From an uncultured Planctomycetaceae bacterium (GTDB lineage Bacteria > Planctomycetota > Planctomycetia > Pirellulales > Pirellulaceae), in contig CAIPEB010000193.1 in the NCBI GenBank assembly GCA_903863885.1, positions 1 to 64,000 of the forward strand: a stretch of DNA of 64,000 bases, written 5' to 3'. The translations under genes and the position numbers were made by a program. The notes beneath the pieces are model-generated. The model saw nothing but the letters and a program-made list of their open reading frames with translations, ran no database searches and was not told the origin of the DNA. This document shows positions 8,549 to 17,974 of this stretch, piece after piece. Within the stretch, counting starts at the first letter, position 1. Each line of letters begins with the position of its first letter.

Positions 8549-9700
8549 TCAACTCTGCGGCTTGGCGGGTTCGTCGAGCAGGATCTTCACCACCGCTTCG
8601 AGGAACTCGTAGGGGTGATAGCCGACGGCTTTGAGGCGGACGACGCCATTGCGGTCGATGATGATCGTCGTCGGGAAACCCTGAAAGTCCGGCACTTTGT
8701 CGCGGGTGGCGTCATCCCCGATCACGCACGGGTACTTGACGTTGTTGGAATTCACGAATTGCTGGATCGTCTCGAGTCGCTCGTTTTCGGGCACTCGCTC
8801 GTAATTGAGGCCGACGATTTCCAGTCCGTCTTTCTGATAAGTCTCGTAGAGCTTCACGAAATGCGGGATTTCCATGCGGCACGGCGGGCACCAGGTCCCC
8901 CAAATGTCCGCAATCACGACTTTGCCCTTCAGGCCGCTCAGCGACACCGGCTTTCCGTTCAGGTCCGGCAGATCGAACGAGAAGTCAAACGGCTTCTGTT
9001 CGGCCATTTCCTTGACGGCCTGTTCTTTTGCCTGGGCCGCGGCCTTCGCGACGACCTCCTCGAGCAGCTTCTGGAATTCGGGATTGGACCGCAGGCTTTC
9101 GAGATCCGAGTCCGTCTTCAGGTTCTCGGCGTTGGAGAATCCTGCTTTCAGAGCCTCACGCAGCGCGACGAGCGCCTTGTCCGCCTGCTTATCGGTTGCC
9201 AGGGCGCATGCTTCGTTGTAGATCGCGCCGGCCAGCATTTGCTGCTCCTGTGGATCCAATTCCTTTTTCAGCGCCGCGTACTTGCGCATGGCTTCGGCGA
9301 CTTTCAGGAACATTGCGTTGGCCTTGGGGCGATCGCTGGCCGCCAGTTCCTGAGCCTTGAACTGAGCGACTTGCGCGTAGATCATCATCGCTTCCGGATT
9401 GTTCGGATCGCCGGCGAGCGCCTGCTCGGCCAATTTCACGGCTTCGTCCATCTTGCCGTTCTGCGCCGCCTCCACGATGGTGCGTACATCGATCGCTTTA
9501 CCCGGCCCTGTCGCTGCGGGCTGCCCAGCCGGCTCTGTCGCGGCCGGAGGCGCCGCAGGTGCGGGGCCAGGTGTCTGCGCCGGCTCGGCGGCCGCGGGCG
9601 GGCCAGGCGGGGTTCCCTTTTCGGGTGCGGGTGGGGCCGACTGATTGCAGCCGATCAGCAGCGAGAGCGTCAGCAGAGCGAGAAGAGATCGGAAAGACAT
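8549..9700 (-). CDS. TlpA-like thioredoxin-fold lipoprotein
   Basis: A 383-residue lipoprotein. The signal peptide ends in LLIGC with lipobox Cys18, then comes a low-complexity Pro/Ala linker (about 20-70), a helical TPR-like region (about 75-210) and a C-terminal redoxin domain. Within that domain, GTWCPPCRMEIP places the active-site pair at Cys271 and Cys274, and FPTTIIIDRNG supplies the cis-Pro. Such proteins act outside the cytoplasmic membrane as thiol-disulfide oxidoreductases, for example in cytochrome c maturation or protein quality control. An AGGAAG ribosome-binding site sets the ATG at 9700. It heads a probable three-gene minus-strand unit. Confidence 0.88.
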   Translation of the reverse strand: MSFRSLLALLTLSLLIGCNQSAPPAPEKGTPPGPPAAAEPAQTPGPAPAAPPAATEPAGQPAATGPGKAIDVRTIVEAAQNGKMDEAVKLAEQALAGDPNNPEAMMIYAQVAQFKAQELAASDRPKANAMFLKVAEAMRKYAALKKELDPQEQQMLAGAIYNEACALATDKQADKALVALREALKAGFSNAENLKTDSDLESLRSNPEFQKLLEEVVAKAAAQAKEQAVKEMAEQKPFDFSFDLPDLNGKPVSLSGLKGKVVIADIWGTWCPPCRMEIPHFVKLYETYQKDGLEIVGLNYERVPENERLETIQQFVNSNNVKYPCVIGDDATRDKVPDFQGFPTTIIIDRNGVVRLKAVGYHPYEFLEAVVKILLDEPAKPQS

Positions 9701-10069
9701 GGGCAACTTCCTGTTGGCGCGAGAGTCGATTTTCGAAATAGGTAAAAACGGAATGCGGGCGATCCCGCAGTTGTGGCTTATACGACAAAACCCGGAATCC
9801 GGTGTCGATCAAATATTCATCTGTCGAGCTGCCGGCATTGGGCATCCGGCATCGGCATCTTCATCTTGCGCGGTGTAGCCCCATCAGGTTAACTCTGTGA
9901 CGTTAACCGCCAGGATGTCTGTTTTTTGGGCAACGTCCATCGACCAACGGGAGCGGGCTATTTAATCGGTGCGGTAGCACCGCTCTGGCTGGCGGTCCTA
10001 CCGCCCTGCGGTAGTCTACGCGGGGGCACGCGGCAGAACAAGCTCGAGGCAAATCGCCGCTGAAGGCTT
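9701..10069. other. Gene-free interval with tandem hairpins
   Basis: This 369-nt stretch shows no convincing gene. Positions 9967-10005 hold two adjacent small hairpins, CGGTGC-GGTA-GCACCG and GGCGGT-CCT-ACCGCC, near the 3' end of the RND gene and able to act as its terminator. The stretch near 9785-9865 contains degenerate CCGGAATCCGG / GGCATCCGGCATC units that resemble the repeat islands elsewhere in the window. The promoter of the TlpA-like gene should also be here. Confidence 0.5.
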
Positions 10070-13000
10070 TCAAGCCAGACCGGGCAGCAACGGCGGATCA
10101 GGAATATCCGCGGAATGCGAGGTCTTCTCGACCCCGCACTCGGCCGTTTGCACTGCGGCGTCGCTCGCCGGCCAGTGGATCAACCTCAGGTCTTCGACAA
10201 AGACCACGTACAGCACGGGTACGATTACCTTGGTGACAACCGTTGCCAGCAACAGACCGGCAATCTGCACATAGCACATCGGCTGCCACAGCGGGCCGCC
10301 TTCCAGAGCGAGCGGAATGAGTCCGCCGACCGTCGCCAGCACAGTGACGAGCACCGGTCGCAGACGGACCAGGGCCGAGTCGATCACCGCGCGATGCAGC
10401 GACTCGCCACGCTCGGCGGCTTCTTCGATGTAATCGAACAGCACGATGATGTGGCTGACGATGACTCCGGCCAGCGACGCGACGCCGAGAAAAGCCATGA
10501 ACCCGAACGGCGCGTTGAACGGCAGCAGACCCGTGATTCCCGCAACAAGACCGAAGGGAACCGCGGCGAACACCACCAGTGGTTTCGTTACGCTGTTGAA
10601 CTGCATCACCAGCGCCAGGTAGATCACGACGAGCGACACGACCAGCGCCAGCGAAACGGCCTGAAATCCTTTCGCCTGCTCTTCGTACTCGCCGCCGAAC
10701 TCGTAGCGATAGCCGGCCGGCCACGATCCGGCGAGCTGACCGATGCGCGGCTTCAACGCTCCCACGACCTGGCTCGGCAGGCGGGGCTGTCGCGCGTCGC
10801 ACTTCACCGTGATGCACCGCTGGTGGTCGCGGCGGCAGATCTTGGGAGCCACAAAGCGGACGTTGAAACTGGCCACCTGGCTCAGCGGCAAACGCCGGTT
10901 GGTGCTTCCGCTGACTGCGTCCAGGTTCTCCAGGTCATTCAATTTCGTCCGCTCGTCGTTGCGCAGGCGGAAGAGAACCGGGATCAGCCGATCCTGTTCC
11001 CGCAGGTAAGTCGTGGCAACTCCGGACAGTCCCGACTGCAGCAGCAGGGCAATGTCCTCATTCGTGACGCCCGACATGTTGGCCTTCTGCGTATCGATCT
11101 CGGCCGACATCTGCAGCAATTCCGCATCCCAGTCGTCGTGGATGTTATCGGTGCCGGGAATCCGCCGCAGTTCTTCTTTGACCTGTTCCGCGATGCGCCG
11201 CAGGGTTTCAGTGTCGGAACCGTAGATTCTCAGCTGCACGGGGATGCCGATGGGAGGCCCGGTCTCGAGTTGCTCAACCGTAATGCGCCCGGCCGCGACG
11301 TGCCGCGGCAAATCCTGCTTGAGCCGCTCTGCGAGTCCGACCGTTTCGTTGCGCGAGGACGTGTGAACGAGGATCTGGGCGTAATTGTCCGCTCGCTGTT
11401 CCGGCACGATCGACAACCAGAACCGCGGGCCTCCCCGGCCCACGAAGGCCGTGTAGCTGTCGATGTGCCTGCCCTCGAGGGACTCGATCTGTTGAACCAC
11501 GCGAATTGCTTCGTCGCGGGTCTGGCGAAGGGGAGATCCTTCGGGAAGGAACAGATTGACGGCGAAGACGCGATGCAGATCTTTCGGAAAGAACGCGGTA
11601 TTGATGAACGTAACCGAGGCCGTGCCGCCGCCGAGCAGCATCGCGCACGCGCACAGAGAAAAAGCCTTGTGGCGGAGGCACCACTCGGAGAAGCCGTTGT
11701 AGTACCGGGCAAACGTGGCGCCGCGGCCCTTCTCGTTCAAGCTCGCCTCAAAACCCTTCTGTCCCTTCAGAATGTAATATCCCAGCAGAGGCATGAACGT
11801 CATCGACACGATGCGGCTGGCGACCAGCGACGCGGTGACGACGATGGGAAGCGAATAGATAAAATCGCCGACGCGGCCCTTGACCAGCAGCAGCGGCAGA
11901 AACGCGACGCAGTTCGTCAGCGTTGCGTAGAGGATCGCTCGCGCGAGTTTCTGCGGACCCTGCCACGCTGCGATATCGCGAGGCACGCCGTGAGCCATCT
12001 CGCGGTTGATGGCATCCCCCGCCACCACCGGATCATCCACCAGCAGACCGAGCGCAATGATCATGGCTGCCAGGGAAACCTGCTGAAGGTCTATCCCTAT
12101 CAGCTGACACATGCCCAGCGTCATGGCCACGGTCAGCGGAATCGAAAAAGCCACCAGCAGAGCGCTGCGCCATTCCATCAGCAGCAGCGCGACGACCACG
12201 ACGATGACCATGGCCTCAATCAGGTTCTGGTCGAACTGCAGGATCTTCTCCTGCACTTCGTGAGGTTCGTCGTGGGTCTTCTCGATCCGCACGTCGGCGG
12301 GGAGCACGCCGGCCAGCGATTGCAGCGCTGCGTCAATATCCCGGCCGAATTGTCCGATCTGCGTTCCCTTGATCTGCCGCACCGCGAGCGTGATGGCCCG
12401 GTAAGTCTGAAGCGGCGCGCCGGCCGCGCGGTCCGTGTTCTTGGCGGACTGCTGAGCCTCGCTCTTGACGCAGCGGAAATTCATGACCGACGGCGGGTCC
12501 TCGTACGACCTCACGAGATCCACGACGTCGCGAAGGTACAGAGGATAGCCGCCACGGTTGTCGATCATGACGTCGCCGATGTCCTGCTCGCTCCGGAATT
12601 CGCCCGACGGACGGACCACCAGATCGCGATCGGGCATCTCGATGTGCCCCGCGGGCAGGTTGATGTTTCTCGCTTCAATCCGCGCCATCAACTCGCGCGG
12701 AGCCAGATCGAGCGCCGCGAATCGCCGGCTGCTGTAGTACAGGTAGATCGCCTCCCGCTGGTTGCCGATCTCGTCGATCTGCCCGACCGTCGAGGAGGCT
12801 TTCAGGCGGTCGCGAACCAGTTCCGCGAATCGGTGCAGATCTCGGTAACCGTAGCGTTCCGGACGCCGCAACGGATCGCGCAGGTGCTCGACCAGCTTCT
12901 TTTCCAGACTGTCGAGATTTCGGATCAGCACTCCGGGCCACATGTCGGCATGCAGGCTGCCGGTGCCCGCCGTATCGCGCTCCCATGCGAGCACTTCATG

Positions 13001-13726
13001 CACGAGTTGCTGGTCCGAGACGCCCTGGGCGAGCTGGAAGTCAACCGAGCCCGCGCCGATCGATTCGACGAATTGCCCGTCGGCGATCAATTTCTTTTCG
13101 GTCAGACGCCGCAGCAGACTGGTCCCCAGCCACTGAACGTGACTTTTCGATACGGCGGGAGGATAAACGAGTACTGCGCTCACGCGGTTGCGGCGGAACG
13201 ATTCGGGCCGGCTTTCGCGAAAGGCCGCCAAATCGCGGCGGATGCTCTTCGCGCGGGCCTCGACCTCGAAATCCGATACCTTCGGTCCCGAGATCGTGAG
13301 CATCACCGCGACCGTCTCGCCGAATTCCTTGTCGAGCACGGGCTGCATAACTCGTCCGTGCACCGAGGGCAGGTCCTTCATGGTCGCCAGACGATTCTGG
13401 ATATCCTGCCAGACGACTTCAGTCTGCCGGACGGTGTCGAATAGTTCGACAAAGACGACCGACAGATTCTCGCGGCTGAGCGAATGCACCTTCTCGACCG
13501 ACGCATTCTCCGTGACGCGCTTCTCGATCTTGCGCGTCAATTCCTGCTCGACCCGCGTGGCGTCCGCTCCCGGATAAACCGTCACGACGGTCCCGATACG
13601 CACCGGGATGATCGGGTCGTGGCGCTGGGGCATCTGGTAGTACGCATAGACTCCCCAAACCAGCGTTGCCACAAGCGCCGTCCAGGCCACGGGACGGCGG
13701 TACACAAAGAACTGCGCCGTCGTCAT
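10070..13726 (-). CDS. RND-family efflux transporter inner-membrane subunit
   Basis: About 1218 residues, the size of a full RND pump. An N-terminal membrane helix follows MTTAQFFVYRRPVAW. Two large periplasmic loops alternate with helix bundles, including VVVALLLMEWRSALLVAF and the conserved GLLVDDPVVAGDAINREM. RND pumps use the proton gradient to export solutes or lipids from periplasm or membrane. The ATG at 13726 is 16 nt after the adaptor gene's stop. A TTG at 13765 would extend the frame into the adaptor gene and is less likely. No outer-membrane factor (TolC type) gene accompanies it. The substrate class cannot be told from sequence. Confidence 0.93.
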   Translation of the reverse strand: MTTAQFFVYRRPVAWTALVATLVWGVYAYYQMPQRHDPIIPVRIGTVVTVYPGADATRVEQELTRKIEKRVTENASVEKVHSLSRENLSVVFVELFDTVRQTEVVWQDIQNRLATMKDLPSVHGRVMQPVLDKEFGETVAVMLTISGPKVSDFEVEARAKSIRRDLAAFRESRPESFRRNRVSAVLVYPPAVSKSHVQWLGTSLLRRLTEKKLIADGQFVESIGAGSVDFQLAQGVSDQQLVHEVLAWERDTAGTGSLHADMWPGVLIRNLDSLEKKLVEHLRDPLRRPERYGYRDLHRFAELVRDRLKASSTVGQIDEIGNQREAIYLYYSSRRFAALDLAPRELMARIEARNINLPAGHIEMPDRDLVVRPSGEFRSEQDIGDVMIDNRGGYPLYLRDVVDLVRSYEDPPSVMNFRCVKSEAQQSAKNTDRAAGAPLQTYRAITLAVRQIKGTQIGQFGRDIDAALQSLAGVLPADVRIEKTHDEPHEVQEKILQFDQNLIEAMVIVVVVALLLMEWRSALLVAFSIPLTVAMTLGMCQLIGIDLQQVSLAAMIIALGLLVDDPVVAGDAINREMAHGVPRDIAAWQGPQKLARAILYATLTNCVAFLPLLLVKGRVGDFIYSLPIVVTASLVASRIVSMTFMPLLGYYILKGQKGFEASLNEKGRGATFARYYNGFSEWCLRHKAFSLCACAMLLGGGTASVTFINTAFFPKDLHRVFAVNLFLPEGSPLRQTRDEAIRVVQQIESLEGRHIDSYTAFVGRGGPRFWLSIVPEQRADNYAQILVHTSSRNETVGLAERLKQDLPRHVAAGRITVEQLETGPPIGIPVQLRIYGSDTETLRRIAEQVKEELRRIPGTDNIHDDWDAELLQMSAEIDTQKANMSGVTNEDIALLLQSGLSGVATTYLREQDRLIPVLFRLRNDERTKLNDLENLDAVSGSTNRRLPLSQVASFNVRFVAPKICRRDHQRCITVKCDARQPRLPSQVVGALKPRIGQLAGSWPAGYRYEFGGEYEEQAKGFQAVSLALVVSLVVIYLALVMQFNSVTKPLVVFAAVPFGLVAGITGLLPFNAPFGFMAFLGVASLAGVIVSHIIVLFDYIEEAAERGESLHRAVIDSALVRLRPVLVTVLATVGGLIPLALEGGPLWQPMCYVQIAGLLLATVVTKVIVPVLYVVFVEDLRLIHWPASDAAVQTAECGVEKTSHSADIPDPPLLPGLA

Positions 13727-13742
13727 GCGCGATCCGGCGTGA

Positions 13743-14945
13743 TTAGAGGGAGACACGGTACTCAAGCTCCTGGACAGGCTGCACGCTTACCGGCTGGCCG
13801 TCCTCAACACGGTTGGCGCCCGCCACGATCACGCGGTCGCCCACCTGGACCTGCGACTTTGCGCCGACCGAAAGGCAGAGACAATTGTCGTAGACGCCAT
13901 CGAACTGGATCCGCTTGCGGCGGGCCACGTCCCGATTCGCTTCGCGCGTGACCACGAACACCTCGTAATCTCCCGCGCTGGCGCCTCGCTGGACTGCCGT
14001 GAGCGGCATCAGGACCATCTCGGCCGGGCGTCCCGACAGCAACGTCACCACCATTCCCGGCTTCAATCCGCGCGGCGGATCGATGGTGACTTCGACCTCG
14101 AATGTGCGGGTCTTCAGATCGGCCGCCGGCAGGATCTTGGACACGCTGCCCGTCAGACTTGCACCGGGCAGGGCCTCCGCGACGACCGTCATTTCCTGGC
14201 CAATCCGGAATTCGCCGAGCCGCGTGTCGGGCACTCCCAGCGCCACGCGGACCTGCGAGAGATCCATGATCTGCAGCACGGGCTGGCCGGCGGCAACTCG
14301 TTCGTTGGCCTCCACGTACTTCCGCGAAACCGTGACCTGTTTCAACGGCGAGAACAACTCGCAGTGCTTGAGATCGTCGTCGGCCTGCTGCAGGAGCACC
14401 GTCGCGGCCGAGATTTCGCGGCGCGAACCTTCCCACTCGGCCTCCAGCGCATCCCGTTGAGCCAAGGCGTCGTCGTGATTCTGCACGGATACCGCGTTGC
14501 TCGATCGCAAGGTGCGTATGCGTTGGTAGTCGGTCCGGGCCGCGGTCAGCTTGGCGAAGATCGCGCGCTCCTGCGACGTGGCCTGAGCAAGTCGCTCCTG
14601 CGCCGTCGCTCGCTTGCGCTGATAGTCGGCACTGTCCAGCGCGACGAGGGACGATTCGGTGCCGACCACGTCGCCTTCCTGTAACTCGCGAGGACCTTCG
14701 TTCGACTGGCCCACTTTCAGGAAACTCGCCACCGTGCCGGGAACTTTGAAGGAAAGTTCAATGCACTGTCGCTCGCGCACGGTGCCGGTCAGTCGCAACT
14801 GCCGCTCAATCGCGTCCCGACGCAGCGTTATTGCTTCCACGGGTACGGGGCTCGGCGGAGCGGCCTCGCGCCGACAACCTGCGATGCTTATGACACACAA
14901 CGTCAACGCCGCGCCCGCCAACTTCCCAGCTGCACGTACTAACAT
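13743..14945 (-). CDS. RND efflux periplasmic adaptor lipoprotein (membrane fusion protein)
   Basis: A 400-residue adaptor with a lipoprotein signal (SIAGC, lipid-accepting Cys24). It has two half-lipoyl segments (RLTGTVRERQCIELSFKVPG and ANERVAAGQPVLQIMD) flanking an alpha-helical hairpin (about 95-190), then beta-barrel and membrane-proximal domains. It would link the inner-membrane RND pump encoded immediately downstream to an outer-membrane channel. Its ATG overlaps the 3' end of the tetR gene by 7 nt, indicating coupled translation. A TTG two codons further upstream is an alternative start. Confidence 0.92.
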   Translation of the reverse strand: MLVRAAGKLAGAALTLCVISIAGCRREAAPPSPVPVEAITLRRDAIERQLRLTGTVRERQCIELSFKVPGTVASFLKVGQSNEGPRELQEGDVVGTESSLVALDSADYQRKRATAQERLAQATSQERAIFAKLTAARTDYQRIRTLRSSNAVSVQNHDDALAQRDALEAEWEGSRREISAATVLLQQADDDLKHCELFSPLKQVTVSRKYVEANERVAAGQPVLQIMDLSQVRVALGVPDTRLGEFRIGQEMTVVAEALPGASLTGSVSKILPAADLKTRTFEVEVTIDPPRGLKPGMVVTLLSGRPAEMVLMPLTAVQRGASAGDYEVFVVTREANRDVARRKRIQFDGVYDNCLCLSVGAKSQVQVGDRVIVAGANRVEDGQPVSVQPVQELEYRVSL

Positions 14946-15544
14946 GGCCAAACTCGCTCCGTCTGTCGCAGTATGCCGTGCCGGAACACCGAGGTCACCG
15001 TGGCAAAGACCTCCGACAGCGACACGTTGGAGGAAATCAATCCGGGGTTCTCAATCAGCCGCATCACGGCCGCCTGGAAAACGGCACGCACCACGTGCAT
15101 GTTCAAGTCCGACCGCAGTGCGCCTTCACGCTTGGCGGCAATCAGCACCTGCCGAAACAACGCGTCGTGGGCGTTCTCCCGCGCGGCGCGGTATTGCTCG
15201 TAGACGTCCGGATAGAGCCGGTGAATCTCCTCCAGGCACGCCAGCAGGTTGCCCGACGGCAACTCGCTCAACTCTTTTCCGAGCTGCGCCAGGCATTCAT
15301 CGATTTCGCCCATCGACTTGCCGCGGCAGTGGGCGGCCGCCCGCTCGAAATTTCCGGACAACCGCTCGCAGCACGCCGCCACCAGCCCCTGCTTGTCGGA
15401 GAAATAGCGGTACACCGTGATGCGCGTCATTCCCGCATGTCTTGCCACTTCGTCCACCGACGTCCTGCGCACCCCCGTCTGCAGGAAAAGCTCCAGAGCG
15501 GCTCTCACGATTCGTTCGGCGGTCGTTTCGTTTTCGCGTGGCAT
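14939..15544 (-). CDS. TetR/AcrR-family transcriptional regulator
   Basis: A 201-residue regulator. The N-terminal helix-turn-helix reads IVRAALELFLQTGVRRTSVDEVARHAGMTRITVYRYFSDKQ, the classic TetR pattern (residues about 11-51), followed by an all-helical ligand-binding domain. It is the first gene of a three-gene unit with the membrane fusion protein and RND pump, so it most likely represses its own operon and responds to a pump substrate. A repeated 8-mer directly upstream (15553-15572) is a candidate binding site. Confidence 0.93.
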   Translation of the reverse strand: MPRENETTAERIVRAALELFLQTGVRRTSVDEVARHAGMTRITVYRYFSDKQGLVAACCERLSGNFERAAAHCRGKSMGEIDECLAQLGKELSELPSGNLLACLEEIHRLYPDVYEQYRAARENAHDALFRQVLIAAKREGALRSDLNMHVVRAVFQAAVMRLIENPGLISSNVSLSEVFATVTSVFRHGILRQTERVWPC

Positions 15545-15552
15545 GTTACAAA

Positions 15553-15572
15553 TGTATCATCGACTGTATCAT
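15553..15572 (-). promoter_or_regulatory. Candidate TetR operator: repeated 8-mer
   Basis: TGTATCAT occurs twice, at 15553-15560 and 15565-15572, 12 bp apart and 9 bp before the tetR start codon. The AT-rich patch stands out in a GC-rich background. The repeat spacing, about one helical turn, and its location between promoter and start codon fit an autoregulatory site; the role is inferred. Confidence 0.45.
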
Positions 15573-16007
15573 TCGTCAACTTGAGTTCCGGCCGCGCCGG
15601 AAGGATGTTAAGACGGGAAAGGTGGGAGGGCGGGCTGTTGCTGCGGGCGGGGCGCGGCGCAGCGGAAAACCGGGTCGCGGCGGCAGCGCAATCAAGGGAT
15701 CGCAAAAAAATAACCCAAACAAGTCGCCAACTGCTTGTGAGCAAACGATACGTTACAGCAACCGAACGGTGTGCACTGCCTACCTGTTGACCGTGAATGT
15801 GGCCGGTGTGCCACTGGCTCTGCCAGTGTTGTATGGCAACACTCAGGACCAAACCTCCGGAATCAGACGTGTGACAGGTTAAGCCGATGTCCGATGAACG
15901 ATGCAGAACACTGGCAGAGCCAGTGGCACACGAACGAATTGCTCAACTTCTTCTTTCGCTCTGCTTTAGCTAATTGCCGAGCGACGATCCTAATCGCAGG
16001 TGCAGCG
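15573..16007. other. Gene-free interval with inverted repeat pair
   Basis: This 435-nt stretch between the tetR promoter and the nitrilase-family gene has no supported gene. It holds the tetR operon promoter region and the 25-bp inverted repeat pair described separately, plus a purine/GC-rich stretch around 15600-15680. Confidence 0.5.
15806..15931. repeat. 25-bp perfect inverted repeats, each itself palindromic
   Basis: The arms at 15806-15830 and 15907-15931 are exact reverse complements over 25 bp, separated by 76 nt. Each arm contains CACTGGC-TCT-GCCAGTG, a 7-bp stem with a 3-nt loop. Short self-complementary units in such pairs are the pattern of REP-like intergenic elements. They may also terminate transcription of the nitrilase-family gene that ends at 16008. 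Confidence 0.8.
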
Positions 16008-17798
16008 TCATGGGGCGGTTCGCCAGCCTGTGGCGTCGATCCGCGTGATTTCGGATTGGATGTCCGTGCCCTCGTAAAAGGACAGCCATCCCCGCACTCG
16101 CACGGTGTCGCCCGGCGCGCAGTCCGGGAAGATCGGGTCGGAGTGAACGCAGGGCACGGGCGGGTTGGCCCAGGCCCGCTGGACGGGATCCCAGGCTGTG
16201 ATGAGCCATCGCTTGCCGTCCGGAGATTTGCATGCGGCGTATGGCGGCTGCAGCAGGCTGTTCTCGTCGGTCTGCCGGCTGAATTCCGCCGCGCCTTTCA
16301 GCATGACGCATACCTGGACGCGAAGGCCGGTCAGTTTCTCGGGGGTGCCGTTGCGCAGCCACATCTCCATGCGCACCGCGGTTGGATCCGGCGTGACTTT
16401 CGATCCGAACGCGATGCCGTTGGGCAAGGTCCGCTCCAAGTGCAGCTTGCCGTCCGCCTCGCGCGTCCACTCGAGCCGAGGCAGCTTGAGGTCCTGCTGG
16501 GACCAGATTGTCGGCACGTGCGTGTGGGCCAGGTAGATCAGGCCCAGGTTGCTGAAGACGGCTTCCGGCACGTCCACGACGACGTACGCGTTGTCGTCCC
16601 AGGGCGTGAATACGCTGATTTTCGTTTCACGCTGCGGATTCACGGCACCGTCGAGGAATCCCGTGCGCGGGTGTCGGCCGCCGGGATAGGGCAATACCCG
16701 CAGCGGGTCGGTCTTTGCCCGGGGCGGAGCCGTTTTCCCCTTGAGCTCCAATTTCCTGGCGGCCGCTGCGAATTCGTCGAGCGTGAGGCCCGTGGCCGCG
16801 CAGACTTCGTCGGGAGTGTAGTGATGGTATACCACCATGTTTTCCAGCCAGTATTTCAGCTCGTCGTCGCTGGTCGGACGGCGGTACGCAGTGAGCAGGT
16901 CGGCCACCTGTTCGTTGAGCCACGAGGGCACTTCGTGGAAATTCGCCCAGACGTACGGGCTGCTGAACATCTTGGGAGTCACCGTCGCCGTGATCAGCGC
17001 GCTCTTGTACAGCGGTGCCTCGGCGAGCGGTTCGCCCTGCGGCGAGAGAATGAAGCTTGCCCCGTATCCGACGTGATGGGGCTTGTCCATTTTCACGTTG
17101 TTCGCGCGTGCCACGACCATTTTCAGTTGGCACGCCAGGCCGATGTGGCAATTGCGGACCCACCGCATGTGGTCTTGCGCCGCGATGTCGAGAATCTCAT
17201 TGTTGTGCGGCGTGAAGAGGAGCTCGGCGCCTTCGAGACGCGCCGCCATCGCGACATGAGGGAATGACGTGTCGTGGCAGACAATGACCGCGAATCTTGC
17301 TCCGTGCGCCGTGAAAACGGGGACGGCTTTGCCGGGCAGGAATCGCAGTTCATGGCTGTCGCCGCCGGTGAGCAGCACTTTGTCGTAGATGCCGAGCAGT
17401 TTTCCGCGGTGTATGACGAGAATCGAGTTATAGATTCCCTCACTGGTCTTCCGGGCCATGCCGATCATCACCACGACGTCGTGCGATTTGGACTCGTCGA
17501 TGAAGGTCTGCAGTTCCGGGTCATTCAGCGGCCTGGCGCCCTGTTCCATCAGTTCGCGGCTCGCATATCCGGAGAGGAACGTTTCGGGGAACGCCAGGAA
17601 CTGACTGCCTCGGTCGATCGCTTGACGCACGACTGTGCGGGCGGTGGCGAGGTTTGCCGTGAAATCGCCCTCTTTCACCGTGCCCTGATAAATCGAGACG
17701 ACCACGTCGCGCTCGAGGGCGCGCAGCTGCGCGGTGATTGCCAGTGCCGCGACGAACACGGAAACGGTCAGACAACGGCGGCGGATCGACAATGTCAT
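16008..17798 (-). CDS. Secreted nitrilase-superfamily protein with long C-terminal extension
   Basis: About 596 residues. A signal peptide (about 1-28) precedes a carbon-nitrogen hydrolase domain (about 30-290) with the full catalytic triad: Glu72 in FPETF, Lys140 in IYDKVLL and Cys174 in VCHDTSF. The family hydrolyses nitriles or amides, or transfers acyl groups through a cysteine thioester. A further 300 residues follow: a helical segment around 300-390, then a beta-rich domain with many aromatic residues. I cannot assign this part, and it is not present in ordinary nitrilases. Export of this fold is itself uncommon; apolipoprotein N-acyltransferase is the known extracytoplasmic case, but that protein is membrane-embedded, unlike this one. 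The ATG at 17798 is chosen because the signal peptide begins there. Confidence 0.82.
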   Translation of the reverse strand: MTLSIRRRCLTVSVFVAALAITAQLRALERDVVVSIYQGTVKEGDFTANLATARTVVRQAIDRGSQFLAFPETFLSGYASRELMEQGARPLNDPELQTFIDESKSHDVVVMIGMARKTSEGIYNSILVIHRGKLLGIYDKVLLTGGDSHELRFLPGKAVPVFTAHGARFAVIVCHDTSFPHVAMAARLEGAELLFTPHNNEILDIAAQDHMRWVRNCHIGLACQLKMVVARANNVKMDKPHHVGYGASFILSPQGEPLAEAPLYKSALITATVTPKMFSSPYVWANFHEVPSWLNEQVADLLTAYRRPTSDDELKYWLENMVVYHHYTPDEVCAATGLTLDEFAAAARKLELKGKTAPPRAKTDPLRVLPYPGGRHPRTGFLDGAVNPQRETKISVFTPWDDNAYVVVDVPEAVFSNLGLIYLAHTHVPTIWSQQDLKLPRLEWTREADGKLHLERTLPNGIAFGSKVTPDPTAVRMEMWLRNGTPEKLTGLRVQVCVMLKGAAEFSRQTDENSLLQPPYAACKSPDGKRWLITAWDPVQRAWANPPVPCVHSDPIFPDCAPGDTVRVRGWLSFYEGTDIQSEITRIDATGWRTAP

Positions 17799-17974
17799 TG
17801 CCGGGCACCTTTCCTGGAAAATGGGAAGGTCGAGGTCGCAAATGGGGCGGCGCGGAATGCCGCTCAACGTTGTATTCCTCCGGCGCTCCATCGCCAGACG
17901 CGTGGACGATTGGAAACGCCTGGTCGATTTGCCGGTCCGGTCAATCGAAGCGCGCACAGGGGCGCCGGTCGAAT

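Noticed and set aside
10115-13444. 1109-codon open frame opposite the RND pump
   Set aside because: Arg/His/Gln-rich low-quality translation lying wholly within a clear RND gene; no ribosome-binding site or family motif.
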